A stretch of 64,000 nucleotides of DNA, from positions 1 through 64,000 of the forward strand of contig SFDQ01000003.1 in the NCBI GenBank assembly GCA_004558145.1, written 5' to 3'. Shown piece after piece: positions 54,932 to 63,374 of this stretch. The first letter of the stretch is position 1; every line of letters starts with the position of its first letter. Below the pieces are notes generated by a model that saw only the letters and a list, made by a program, of their open reading frames with translations, ran no database searches and had not been told where the DNA came from. Made by a program: the position numbers and the translations under genes. The DNA is from Oscillospiraceae bacterium. GTDB lineage: Bacteria; Bacillota_A; Clostridia; Oscillospirales; Ruminococcaceae.

Positions 54932-56176
54932 ATGAAACATTTCCGCCGCGGGGCGCTGGCCGCCCTGGCAGCGCTGCTGCTCCTTTCCGGCTGCGCCGCG
55001 CCCGCGTCCAGTGTTCCGCCCGCCGCCACGGCGGCCCCCACCCCCAGCCCCACGCCTGCGCCCACCCCGGAGCCCACGCCCCGGCCCGCCGCGCAGCAGC
55101 TGGAGCTCACCGCCAGCGGCGAAGGGCTGGCCCTTGGCGGCATCAACGACCATGACAATTTCAGCAAGGTGCGCCTCACCGCCGACACTGCCGTCACCCT
55201 GCAGGCAGAGACGGACATCGGCGAACTTTACATCATTTTTGACCGCCCGGTGGAGTGGCGGCTGGAGACTTCCGACGGCACGATGCAGGCCTGTGGGCAG
55301 AACGGCTTCATCCACGAGTATGTGGAGCTGGAGCAGCCCGCCTCCTCGGTGACGCTCTACCTGCCCGAGGGCACGGTGCTCTGCCAGGTGTACGCTTTCA
55401 CGCCGGGGCAGGTGCCCGACTGGGTGCAGCAGTGGCAGCCGCCCTGTGAAAAGGCGGACCTGCTGGTGCTGCCCACCCACGCCGACGACGAACACCTCTG
55501 GTTCGGCGGGGCTCTGCCCTGGTATGCCGGGGAAAAGGGCTACGCGGTGCAGGTGGCCTACATGACCAACCACTGGGGCGAGCCCTACCGCCCCCACGAA
55601 CTGCTGAACGGCCTGTGGACGGTGGGGGTCCGCAATTATCCCATCATTTCCGACTTCCCGGACCTGTATGCCTCCAAGGAGAGTCTCGAAAGCGCCCGTC
55701 AGGTCTATGACGAAGAAGCGGTCACCGCATGGCAGGTGGAGCAGCTGCGCCGCTTCAAACCCAGCGTGGTGCTGGGCCATGACGTCGACGGCGAGTACGG
55801 CCACGGGGCCCACATGCTCAATGCGGCCACCCTGCTGGCTGCCCTGGAATGCAGCGGCGACGCGGCCCGGTATCCAGAGAGCGCCGAGACCTATGGCGTA
55901 TGGCAGGTGCCCAAGTGCTACCTGCATCTCTGGCCGGAGAACACCATACAGATGGAGTGGGGCGAGATGCCCATGGCCGCCTTTGACGGACGCACCGCGC
56001 TGGAACTGGCCGCCGAGGGCTTTGCCTGCCACGTCAGCCAGACCCAGTGGTTCGAGGTGAAGGCGGGCGGCAGCAACGACTGCCGCAAGTTCGGCCTGGC
56101 CTACACCAACGTGGGGCCGGACGAAGCGAAGAACGACTTTTTTGAGCACATCCCCTCCGCCCTGCTGGCGGACTGA
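54932..56176 (+). CDS. PIG-L family deacetylase, lipoprotein
   Basis: 414 residues. The signal peptide ends in the lipobox LLSGC (Cys21), then a Pro/Thr linker (PTPSPTPAPTPEPTPRP). A beta domain (about 60-160) precedes the PIG-L/LmbE catalytic part, with the zinc motif His183-Ala-Asp-Asp-Glu-His188 and the partner GHDVDGEYGHGAH. PIG-L enzymes remove acetyl from N-acetylglucosamine-type sugars. Placed outside the cell, it could act on wall or capsule glycan; the substrate is inference. GGGGGAGGA precedes ATG 54932. A weak promoter (TTGTGC, 17 bases, TATCGT) may lie near 54873-54901. Confidence 0.87.
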   Translation: MKHFRRGALAALAALLLLSGCAAPASSVPPAATAAPTPSPTPAPTPEPTPRPAAQQLELTASGEGLALGGINDHDNFSKVRLTADTAVTLQAETDIGELYIIFDRPVEWRLETSDGTMQACGQNGFIHEYVELEQPASSVTLYLPEGTVLCQVYAFTPGQVPDWVQQWQPPCEKADLLVLPTHADDEHLWFGGALPWYAGEKGYAVQVAYMTNHWGEPYRPHELLNGLWTVGVRNYPIISDFPDLYASKESLESARQVYDEEAVTAWQVEQLRRFKPSVVLGHDVDGEYGHGAHMLNAATLLAALECSGDAARYPESAETYGVWQVPKCYLHLWPENTIQMEWGEMPMAAFDGRTALELAAEGFACHVSQTQWFEVKAGGSNDCRKFGLAYTNVGPDEAKNDFFEHIPSALLAD

Positions 56177-56197
56177 CGGGAAGGAGCGCGAGATATT

Positions 56198-57250
56198 TTG
56201 ACTACTCTGCAAGACCCTGCGGACAGGACCGCCGCCCAGACCCGCTGGCCCGGGCGGCCCCGGCATCCGGTGCTTCGCGTGCTGGCGATGGCGGGCGTGT
56301 TTCTGTGCGCGCTGACCGCTTTTCTGCTGGGCGCGATCTACATCATCTGCAAAGGCCCCAGCCCCGCCGCGCGGGACCTGTTCGTGCACACGGTGATGGA
56401 GACCAGCGCCGCCAAATTCACCGCCCGCATTTTCCTCAGTGAAGAGGAGGTCCAGGCCATCCTGGACAAAAACGGCGTGCTGGAGACCGGCGAGGTCACC
56501 CAGGCCGGGGGCGAATTCGAGACCGGCGACGCCCAGGTGCCCAAGGACACCATCGAACTTCACGACGTCACCGGCGGCAGCTTCAAGGGTAAGATGCTGG
56601 TGGTCCACGACCCCAGCCGGGTGCGGGTGGCGGCCATCGCCTCCTTCGACCCCGAGGGCAAAGGCCAGAAGCTGGAACAGCTGGTGGCGGACGCGGGCGC
56701 TGTGGCCGGCATCAACGGCGGCGGCTTTGCCGACGAGAACGGCGTGGGCAGCGGCAGCGTGCCGCTGGGCCTCGTCATCCAGCAGGGCCAGCTGCGGGCC
56801 GGCGGCATGGACCAGGAGTATTCCGTCATCGGTTTTGACGAGAGCGACCATCTGGTGGTGGGCCGCATGACCGGCCGCCAGGCGGTGGAGCGCGGCCTGC
56901 GGGACGCCCTCAGCTTTGGCCCGGCCTTCATCATCAACGGCGAGGCCGCCGAGATCTCCGGCACCGGCGGCGGGCTGAACCCCCGCACGGTGATCGGCCA
57001 GCGGGCGGACGGCGCGGTGCTGCTCCTGGTCATCGACGGGCGGCAGCCCCAGAGCCTGGGCGCGACCTATCAGGACTGCATCCAGGTCATGCAGGAGTGG
57101 GGCGCGGTGAACGCCGCCAATCTGGACGGCGGTTCCAGCACCCAGATGATCTACCAGGGCGAAACGGTGAACGTCAGCGCTTCGCTCTACGGTCCGCGCA
57201 ACATCCCCACCGCCTTTGTGGTGGACGCGGCAGGGGAGGGTGAAGCATGA
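56198..57250 (+). CDS. Phosphodiester glycosidase (NAGPA) family membrane protein
   Basis: 350 residues. One membrane helix (about 26-48) then an exterior NAGPA domain: GINGGGFADENG, GQRADGAVLLLVIDGR and NLDGGSSTQMIY, the family's glycine/aspartate blocks. Members split GlcNAc-1-phosphodiesters (mammalian uncovering enzyme) and, in bacteria, wall teichoic-acid-type phosphodiesters. The start is TTG 56198 after AAGGAG; no ATG fits. Its stop overlaps the next start (ATGA). Confidence 0.87.
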   Translation: MTTLQDPADRTAAQTRWPGRPRHPVLRVLAMAGVFLCALTAFLLGAIYIICKGPSPAARDLFVHTVMETSAAKFTARIFLSEEEVQAILDKNGVLETGEVTQAGGEFETGDAQVPKDTIELHDVTGGSFKGKMLVVHDPSRVRVAAIASFDPEGKGQKLEQLVADAGAVAGINGGGFADENGVGSGSVPLGLVIQQGQLRAGGMDQEYSVIGFDESDHLVVGRMTGRQAVERGLRDALSFGPAFIINGEAAEISGTGGGLNPRTVIGQRADGAVLLLVIDGRQPQSLGATYQDCIQVMQEWGAVNAANLDGGSSTQMIYQGETVNVSASLYGPRNIPTAFVVDAAGEGEA

Positions 57251-58299
57251 GCGAACAGAAATGGCGCTATGGCCGCCCCCGTCCCTTCTGGCCCTGGCCG
57301 GTGGGCTTTGCCCTTGTGCTCTTTGCCCTGGGCGGCGCGGCGCTGGCGGTGCTCTGGGGCGCGCTGGAACGCTACGAAGAGTCTACCCCCGAGGCGGCCA
57401 TCCTGCGCAGCGTGCAGGCGGTGCAGTCCGAGCAGCTGAAAGAAGAGGATGTGCCCGCGGCGGTTCTGCCGGGGCGCTTTGCCACCGCGGCCCAGTATCT
57501 GGAAGAGGCCCGGACCCTGTTGAACGACCTGCCCGCCGACCGGGACAGCCTGCGCTTCGTGCGCAAGGGCGAGACCGACGGGGCCGAGGAATACGTGGTG
57601 GTGGACGAAGAGGGGGGCCGGGTGGAGTTCCTGCTCTTCCCTCAGGAGAAGGGCTGGCAGGCCTGGCCCAAGGTGCAGGCGCTTTCCACGGTGACCATCC
57701 GCGCGCCTTTGGGGGTGGCCCTCACGGTGGACGGCCGCCCGCTGGAAGAGAGCGAACGAAGCGAGACTTCCGCCGCGCCCGGCTTTGAGGCGCTGGGCGA
57801 TGCCGCGCCGCAGGAGTGCGTCTGGCAGGTGGAGGGCCTTCTGGAACAGCCGGAGGTGACCGCCCAAAGCGAGGCGGGCAGCTGCCGGGTGGAGTGGGAG
57901 ACCCCGCTGAATGCTGTGGTCACGGTGGAGCCGAACGGGGAGGATGCCGCCTCTCTGGAGGACTTCCTCGACCGCACCGCCCGTGTCTATGCACGCTACG
58001 TCTCCGCCGACGCCTCCTTCGCGGAACTGAAGGGAGCCCTCGTGCCGGACACGGAGTTTTACAACAGCCTGCGCACCTTCGACTCCAGCTGGTACGTGAG
58101 CCATGACTCCACCGCCTTCGAGGAGTTCTCGGTCTCGGAGCTGGAAAGCCTCGGCCCCGACGCAGCGGCCGGCACGGTGCGCTTCACCTACATGGTCTAC
58201 AAGGAGGGCCTGCGCCCCCGCAGCTATCCCTCGGTGTACCGCATGTACGCGGTGCGGGAAGGGGAGAGCTGGAAGCTGCTGGACCTGCAGGTGCAATAA
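57247..58299 (+). CDS. Single-pass exterior protein, unknown
   Basis: 350 residues. A short inner basic part (KWRYGRPRPFWPWP), one membrane helix (about 19-41), then an acidic exterior domain (Glu/Asp-rich, few Lys). I see no motif I know. The last quarter (DFLDRTARVYARYVSADASF, then TVRFTYMVYKEGLRPRSYP) has the look of a small NTF2-like fold. It is translationally coupled to the glycosidase, so it should work with it at the surface. Confidence 0.75.
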   Translation: MSEQKWRYGRPRPFWPWPVGFALVLFALGGAALAVLWGALERYEESTPEAAILRSVQAVQSEQLKEEDVPAAVLPGRFATAAQYLEEARTLLNDLPADRDSLRFVRKGETDGAEEYVVVDEEGGRVEFLLFPQEKGWQAWPKVQALSTVTIRAPLGVALTVDGRPLEESERSETSAAPGFEALGDAAPQECVWQVEGLLEQPEVTAQSEAGSCRVEWETPLNAVVTVEPNGEDAASLEDFLDRTARVYARYVSADASFAELKGALVPDTEFYNSLRTFDSSWYVSHDSTAFEEFSVSELESLGPDAAAGTVRFTYMVYKEGLRPRSYPSVYRMYAVREGESWKLLDLQVQ

Positions 58300-58303
58300 A
58301 TAT

Positions 58304-58335
58304 AAAGAGCCGCCCGTTGCAGGGCGGCTCTCTTT
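58304..58335 (+). terminator. Terminator after the surface protein gene
   Basis: AAAGAGCCGCCC with GGGCGGCTCTCTTT around GTTGCA. Confidence 0.83.
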
Positions 58336-58378
58336 CTGTCACGCAAAAAGCGGGCTGGCGCGGCGGCGGTGTGTGTTG

Positions 58379-58384
58379 TATAAT
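58379..58384 (+). promoter_or_regulatory. -10 box for the polytopic membrane protein pair
   Basis: A perfect TATAAT with no good -35 box (CTGGCG at 18 bases is the best). The box overlaps ATG 58383, which cannot therefore be the translation start. Confidence 0.5.
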
Positions 58385-58421
58385 GAACGGGGAAAAACGA
58401 CCAAAAGGGGAGAAGAGCCGA

Positions 58422-60458
58422 GTGAGAGGGATACGGAAAACGCAGGATCGCGGCAAGGCGTTGCGGATGCTGGAATGGTGCCTGTGGGCGCTGGCTGTGG
58501 CCGCGGTGAGCCTGAGCCTTGCCTTGGCGCGCATCGAGACCTGCGACTACGTCTCGGTCAACGGCGATTTTCAGAGCTACAATGTGTTCCGCCGGATGCT
58601 GGCGGGCCAGACCCCCTATGTGGATTTTGTCAACTACATCGGCGTGGCCCCGGTGTGGGTGAACCTGCCGCTGGTGGCGCTGAACAACACCTTCGCCGGC
58701 AGCCTGTTCGCCACAAACTTCACCGCCAACATCCTGTTCAGCGTCACGGTGCTGCTGTGGGTCTGGCTCATCACCAAAAGCCGCCCGGCGGCCATGCTGG
58801 CCTCGGTGTTCCTCACCAAGTTCGTCTCCTCCGGGCTGCTGGCCACCCTCTTCGGCCCGTCTCTCGGCGGCTACTGGACGAACCTGTTCCAAAGCCTTTA
58901 TGCCCCGGGCAATTCCATGCGCATCGCCCGGCTGTTTTTGACGTTCCTGCTGGTGGGGCTGGGCCTTGTCTGGCTGCGCGTGAAGGGTGAGCCGGCGGAG
59001 GGCACCGCTCTGCAAGCGGCCTTTTCCCGCCTGCCCGCCTGCGGTGTGCTGGGCGCGCTGGCCGGTGCGGGCCTTTTGTGGAGCAGTGATTTCGGCCTTG
59101 CCGCCGCCTTCTGCGTCACGGTGCTGTTTTTGCTGGAACAGGCGCTGCGGCTGTGGGCCGGGCCCCGGGCCTTTTTCGCCCGGCTGGGCGTTTATGCCGC
59201 GGGCTTTGCTTTGGGCCTGCTTGTCTGTGCCAGCCTTGTCACCGGCTTCCATCCCGGCGCGTGGCTGCAAAGCCTTGCGGCCACCGGCGGCTGGCAGTAT
59301 TTCTACTTCAACGGCACCGGGGGCAAAGCCCTGCTGCTCTATGTGTTCACCACCCCACGGCTCCTGCTGTTCGCGGTGCCCTGCGCGGCCTTTCTGATCT
59401 GGTGCCTTGTGCGGCTGTGGCAGAAAAAACTCACCGACCGGCAGCTGCTGCTGGGGTTTGCGGCGTTCACCATCCTCGCAGCCACCGGCACCTATGTGCT
59501 CAGCGGCAGCGGCTATAATTTCAAGGAGGCGCTGGAAGGTTATTTCTGGCTGGCGGCCTTCGCCTTGGCAGGGCGCGGCCTTCTGTGGCTCACCCGTCGC
59601 TTTGCCCGCCGCCGGGACCTGCTGATGCGGGCCGCTGCCGGCACGCTGGCGCTGGCCCTCATCGCCCTGGCGGGGCTGGATGCGGTCCGCTGGCCCTCCG
59701 CCGCCCACAACGGGCAGTATCTGGAAGCCCTGGACGGCTATACCACCTATCAAAAGGCCCTGGTGGAACTGCCCGAAGTCACCGGCGGCGAGCCGGTGTT
59801 CTCCATGTACGCCACCGGCCTGGAAGCGGTGGAAGGCACGTTCCAGCCCACCGGCTGCGACTACATCATCCACGCCCTGGGCGACGAAAAGCGGGCGGAA
59901 TATGTCTCCGCCTTCGCGGAGGGCGGCTGGGCCTGGGCCCAGACCCCCCGCATGGACCTGGAAAACTGGCTCACGGTGCAGAACTGGGACGTCTACCGCC
60001 ATCTCTGGGCGGGATACGAGCGCTGTTATGCCACTGAATACAGCTGGCTGTGGCGGGCCTGCGGTGACCGCAGCCTGCCGGTGGAGGCCCAGGTGAGCGT
60101 ACAGCGGCAGAGCGGTTCCAGCTGGACCATCACGGTGAGCGCCCCGGAAGGGGAGACCTTCACCGCCGACCTTTACATCCGCTGGGAGAGCGGCTTCACC
60201 AGTGCCGGGGGCGCGTTTCTCTCTTTGGGGCGCAGCATGGTGGGCTGCGCGGTGCCCCTCTTCGGCGACATGCCAGGGGTGGCGGGCTATTTCCCCGCGT
60301 CGGGGGAAGGCTATATCCCCGTGCGGGTGGAGAACGGGCAGGGGACGGCCACCCTCTGGAGCGCCGATGAGAATTTCACCGAACTGACCGTCACCGAGGC
60401 GCGCCTTGAGCGGGCGCTGCCCGCCCTCGACCTCTACGAACAGGAGGCGGCCCAATGA
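58422..60458 (+). CDS. Large polytopic membrane protein, GT-C-like
   Basis: 678 residues. It has about 11 membrane helices in residues 15-430, then an exterior beta-rich domain of about 200 residues (VSVQRQSGSSWTITVSAPEG, then TFTADLYIRWESGF). An acidic first exterior loop (SVNGDFQSYNVFRRMLAGQT) and the LNN/TTP-rich loops resemble GT-C glycosyltransferases that use lipid-linked sugars, but I cannot name the family. GTG 58422 fits AAAAGGGGAG. It overlaps the next gene by four bases (ATGA). Confidence 0.78.
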   Translation: MRGIRKTQDRGKALRMLEWCLWALAVAAVSLSLALARIETCDYVSVNGDFQSYNVFRRMLAGQTPYVDFVNYIGVAPVWVNLPLVALNNTFAGSLFATNFTANILFSVTVLLWVWLITKSRPAAMLASVFLTKFVSSGLLATLFGPSLGGYWTNLFQSLYAPGNSMRIARLFLTFLLVGLGLVWLRVKGEPAEGTALQAAFSRLPACGVLGALAGAGLLWSSDFGLAAAFCVTVLFLLEQALRLWAGPRAFFARLGVYAAGFALGLLVCASLVTGFHPGAWLQSLAATGGWQYFYFNGTGGKALLLYVFTTPRLLLFAVPCAAFLIWCLVRLWQKKLTDRQLLLGFAAFTILAATGTYVLSGSGYNFKEALEGYFWLAAFALAGRGLLWLTRRFARRRDLLMRAAAGTLALALIALAGLDAVRWPSAAHNGQYLEALDGYTTYQKALVELPEVTGGEPVFSMYATGLEAVEGTFQPTGCDYIIHALGDEKRAEYVSAFAEGGWAWAQTPRMDLENWLTVQNWDVYRHLWAGYERCYATEYSWLWRACGDRSLPVEAQVSVQRQSGSSWTITVSAPEGETFTADLYIRWESGFTSAGGAFLSLGRSMVGCAVPLFGDMPGVAGYFPASGEGYIPVRVENGQGTATLWSADENFTELTVTEARLERALPALDLYEQEAAQ

Positions 60459-62140
60459 AACAGACCCTTCGACGCGCCGCCCCCTCTCTGGCAGGACTGA
60501 CCATTGGCCTTGCGGTGTTCCTGCTGGTGTACGGCCCGGCGCCCCTTGACCCCACCCGGGACGACTGGCTGCTGGGCGGCTACATCGAGACCGACCTTTT
60601 GCAGCACTACGCCGCCTGGCTGGCCATCAAGAACCAGGGTCTGGGCTGGCCGCTCACCTTCACCACCGGCCTCAACTGGCCGGCAGGCGCGGCGGCGGCC
60701 CTGGCGGACTGCATCCCGCTGCTGGCGGTGCCCTTCGGCCTGCTCCGCGGCCTGCTGCCCGGCACCTTTCAGTACTTCGGCCTCTTCGTCTGCGGCAGCC
60801 TGATGCTCCAGGGCACGGCGGCGGTGCGCCTTCTGCGTTTGTTCACAAAGCGGATGGAATGGGTCTTGGGCAGCGCGGTGATCTTCTGCCTTTCGCCCAT
60901 CCTGCTGGAACGTGCCTTCCGCCACACCGCCCTCTGCGCCCACTGGCTCATTCTCTATGCCCTCTGGCTCTACTTCAAAAGCGCCGAAGAGGGCCTCTCC
61001 CTGCGGCGGGCGGCGGGATTTGCCGCACTGGCGGCCCTGGCGGCTTCCGTCCATCTGTATTTCGTGCCCATGGTGCTGGCCATCGCCTTTGCCGCGGGCC
61101 TGCGGACGCTGGTGCGCACCCGCCGCTGGCAGCCCTTTGCCCTCGCCGCGGGCGGCGGCAGCCTTGCCGCCCTGGCGGTGGCCTGGGCGCTGGGCTTCTT
61201 CACCGTCAGCGGCAGCGCCGACGGCGGCTACGGCACCTTCGGCATGAACCTGAACGCGCTGTGGAACCCGGTCAGCCTGGACTGGAACTGGTGGGTGCCG
61301 GGCTGCGGCCAGCTGCACTGGTCCCGGGTGCTGCCCATCCGGCCGCTGGTGGCCAACAGCCTGGACTCCTTCAACTATCTGGGCCTGGGCCTGCTGGCAG
61401 TCCTGGCGGGGTGCGTGCTGGCGGCGGCGTGGCTGCTGACGCGCCGCCGTGCCCAGGCAAAGGCGCTGGCAAAACAGGCGCTGAGCCATTGGCCGCTGGC
61501 GCTGGTGTGCTGTGCGCTGGCCGCCTTCGCGGTGAGCAATGTGGTCACCGCCAACAGCCGTACCCTCTTCACCCTGCCCCTGCCCCAGTGGCTCACCGCC
61601 CTGTGCGGGGTGTTCCGGGCAAGCGGCCGGATGTTCTGGCCGGTATGGTATCTGATCGCGGCGTTGGCGCTGGCGGCACTGGCAAAACTGCCCCGCCGCA
61701 GGCTGGCCGCCGCCGCGCTGGCGGCGGTGCTGGCGCTGCAGGTGTTCGACCTCTCAGAGGCGCTGGCACAAAAGCGCGAATGGTTCGCGGAGCCTTCTCT
61801 GCGCACCGCCGCGCCGGCCCCCACGGAAGAAGAGCTGGCCCTGCTGGAAGACTGCGACGCTTTCTACACACTGGAAGTGTGCACCGACCGGGGGCTGGCG
61901 GTGGCGCTGGGCCGGGCGGGCCTTGCCACCAACATCAGCCTGCTGGCCCGGGGGGACGATTCCGCCCTGTCCGCCGGCATCGAAACGGTGCGCGCCGCCC
62001 TCGAAGCAGGGGAGAGCGCGCCCCTGGGCGAAGGGGTGGCTTTTTACACCACGGACGAGGCCTTCGCCGACGCCGCATCCGCCGCTTCGGGCCTTTGCAA
62101 AACGCCGTTTTATCAGGGCTGGGCGCTTTTGACGCCCTGA
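60455..62140 (+). CDS. Polytopic membrane protein, GT-C/DUF6311-like
   Basis: 561 residues with about 11 membrane helices. The first exterior loop has TRDDWLLGGYIETDLLQHYA and GLGWPLTFTTGLNWPAG, a layout I associate with DUF6311-type and other GT-C proteins: an acidic motif, then D-x2-QH. The C-terminal 110 residues are outside the membrane (APTEEELALLEDCDAFYTLE). With the previous gene it may add sugars to a surface polymer; this is inference from fold and context. No terminator was seen after it, so readthrough into rpsL is possible. Confidence 0.75.
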   Translation: MKQTLRRAAPSLAGLTIGLAVFLLVYGPAPLDPTRDDWLLGGYIETDLLQHYAAWLAIKNQGLGWPLTFTTGLNWPAGAAAALADCIPLLAVPFGLLRGLLPGTFQYFGLFVCGSLMLQGTAAVRLLRLFTKRMEWVLGSAVIFCLSPILLERAFRHTALCAHWLILYALWLYFKSAEEGLSLRRAAGFAALAALAASVHLYFVPMVLAIAFAAGLRTLVRTRRWQPFALAAGGGSLAALAVAWALGFFTVSGSADGGYGTFGMNLNALWNPVSLDWNWWVPGCGQLHWSRVLPIRPLVANSLDSFNYLGLGLLAVLAGCVLAAAWLLTRRRAQAKALAKQALSHWPLALVCCALAAFAVSNVVTANSRTLFTLPLPQWLTALCGVFRASGRMFWPVWYLIAALALAALAKLPRRRLAAAALAAVLALQVFDLSEALAQKREWFAEPSLRTAAPAPTEEELALLEDCDAFYTLEVCTDRGLAVALGRAGLATNISLLARGDDSALSAGIETVRAALEAGESAPLGEGVAFYTTDEAFADAASAASGLCKTPFYQGWALLTP

Positions 62141-62206
62141 AAACGGCCCGCATGGAAAAGTTTTTGAAAATTCAGTGTTTTGGACAATCTTTTTCGGCAA
62201 ATACTG

Positions 62207-62235
62207 TTGACATGCACAGCCCCAGTGTGTAAAAT
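62207..62235 (+). promoter_or_regulatory. Sigma-A promoter for rpsL-rpsG-fusA
   Basis: TTGACA, 17 bases, TAAAAT. Confidence 0.9.
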
Positions 62236-62242
62236 AAAACTG

Positions 62243-62295
62243 TTGCGCCCCCTGGCGCAATTATGCCCTTTTGGTGTTTTGGCGGCTCTGCCGCC
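62243..62295 (+). promoter_or_regulatory. rpsL leader hairpins
   Basis: TTGCGCC/GGCGCAA at 62243-62260 and GGCGG/CCGCC at 62281-62295 within a leader of about 85 nt. S7 or S12 autocontrol of the str operon is known in other bacteria, at another site (rpsL-rpsG), so the role here is not established. Confidence 0.4.
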
Positions 62296-62327
62296 TGAAC
62301 ATAAATCATTGAAGAAAGGAGATCACA

Positions 62328-62756
62328 ATGCCTACTTTCAACCAGCTTGTACGCAAAGGCCGTGAGGTGTCTGTCCGCAAGTCTACCGCCCCTGCTCTGC
62401 AGAAGGCTTATAACTCTCTGGACAAGTCCTACAGCAATGCCAACAGCCCCCAGAAGCGTGGTGTTTGCACCGCTGTTCGTACCATGACCCCCAAAAAGCC
62501 GAACTCTGCTCTGCGTAAGGTAGCCCGTGTTAAGCTCACGAATGGTATCGAGGTAACCTCTTACATTCCGGGTATCGGCCACAACCTGCAGGAGCATAGC
62601 GTAGTACTGATCCGTGGCGGCCGTGTTAAGGACCTTCCCGGTGTGCGTTACCACATCATCCGTGGTACTCTGGACACCCAGGGTGTGGCCAACCGCAACC
62701 AGGCCCGCTCCAAGTACGGCGCGAAACGCCCCAAGGCCGGTGCCGCGAAGAAGTAA
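62328..62756 (+). CDS. rpsL: 30S ribosomal protein S12
   Basis: 142 residues. It reads TPKKPNSALRK and GGRVKDLPGVRYH, both wild type at the streptomycin-resistance lysines, so no resistance change is visible. A C-terminal AKRPKAGAAKK tail follows. GAAAGGAG precedes ATG. Codon use shifts to CGT for Arg and GTT or GTA for Val, the mark of a very highly expressed gene, unlike the GGC/GCC-heavy genes before it. Confidence 0.99.
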   Translation: MPTFNQLVRKGREVSVRKSTAPALQKAYNSLDKSYSNANSPQKRGVCTAVRTMTPKKPNSALRKVARVKLTNGIEVTSYIPGIGHNLQEHSVVLIRGGRVKDLPGVRYHIIRGTLDTQGVANRNQARSKYGAKRPKAGAAKK

Positions 62757-62784
62757 TCAAACGTATACCCCGCCATCAAAGGCT

Positions 62785-62798
62785 TATTTATATAAATA
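62785..62798. repeat. 14-bp AT palindrome between rpsL and rpsG
   Basis: TATTTATATAAATA, a perfect palindrome inside a 120-base rpsL-rpsG gap that is otherwise bare. With flanking CT and AG-rich bases it could form an RNA hairpin and act as a processing or S7-binding site. No terminator T-run follows. Confidence 0.4.
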
Positions 62799-62876
62799 GT
62801 AAGACCTTGAATGGCACAACGGGAGTTTATTGCTTTCGAGTACCGATGATATCATTCTGTGAAGGAGGGAAGAAAG

Positions 62877-63347
62877 ATGCCTAGAAGAGGTATTACTGCA
62901 AAGCGTGACGTTTTGGCTGATCCTGTCTACAATTCCAAGATGGTCACTCGTCTGATCAACAGCGTTATGCTGGACGGCAAGAAGGGTGTTGCCCAGAAGA
63001 TCGTTTACGATGCGTTCGATATCGTGAAGGAGAAGAGCGGCAACGATCCCCTGGAGATGTTCGAGAAAGCTCTCGAGAACATCATGCCCAGCCTGGAGGT
63101 CAAGGCCCGCCGCGTGGGTGGTTCCACCTACCAGGTGCCCATGGAAGTGCGCCCCGAGCGCCGCGAGACCCTGGGCCTGCGGTGGCTGACCAGCTACTCT
63201 CGCAGCCGCAGCGAGCGCACCATGCGCGAGCGTCTGGCCAACGAGATCATGGACGCCGTGAACGGTACCGGTAACGCCGTCAAGAAGCGTGAGGATACCC
63301 ACAAGATGGCCGAGGCCAACAAGGCTTTCGCCCATTACCGCTATTGA
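62877..63347 (+). CDS. rpsG: 30S ribosomal protein S7
   Basis: 156 residues. It starts MPRRGITAKRDVLADPVYNS and has LRWLTSYSRSRSERTMRERLANEIMDA. S7 begins assembly of the 16S rRNA 3' domain and is the usual str operon repressor. GAAGGAGG precedes ATG 62877; ATG 62859 upstream lacks a site. Confidence 0.98.
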   Translation: MPRRGITAKRDVLADPVYNSKMVTRLINSVMLDGKKGVAQKIVYDAFDIVKEKSGNDPLEMFEKALENIMPSLEVKARRVGGSTYQVPMEVRPERRETLGLRWLTSYSRSRSERTMRERLANEIMDAVNGTGNAVKKREDTHKMAEANKAFAHYRY

Positions 63348-63374
63348 TCCTGTCTGGAGTTTTAGGAGGTTAAT

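Noticed and set aside
58383..58421. ATG 58383 as start of the polytopic membrane protein
   Set aside because: It overlaps the -10 box; GTG 58422 has the ribosome site.
58224..60455. 743-codon minus frame opposite the polytopic membrane protein
   Set aside because: The plus strand shows clear membrane helices and a good start; the minus frame is Gly/Gln/Arg-rich noise.
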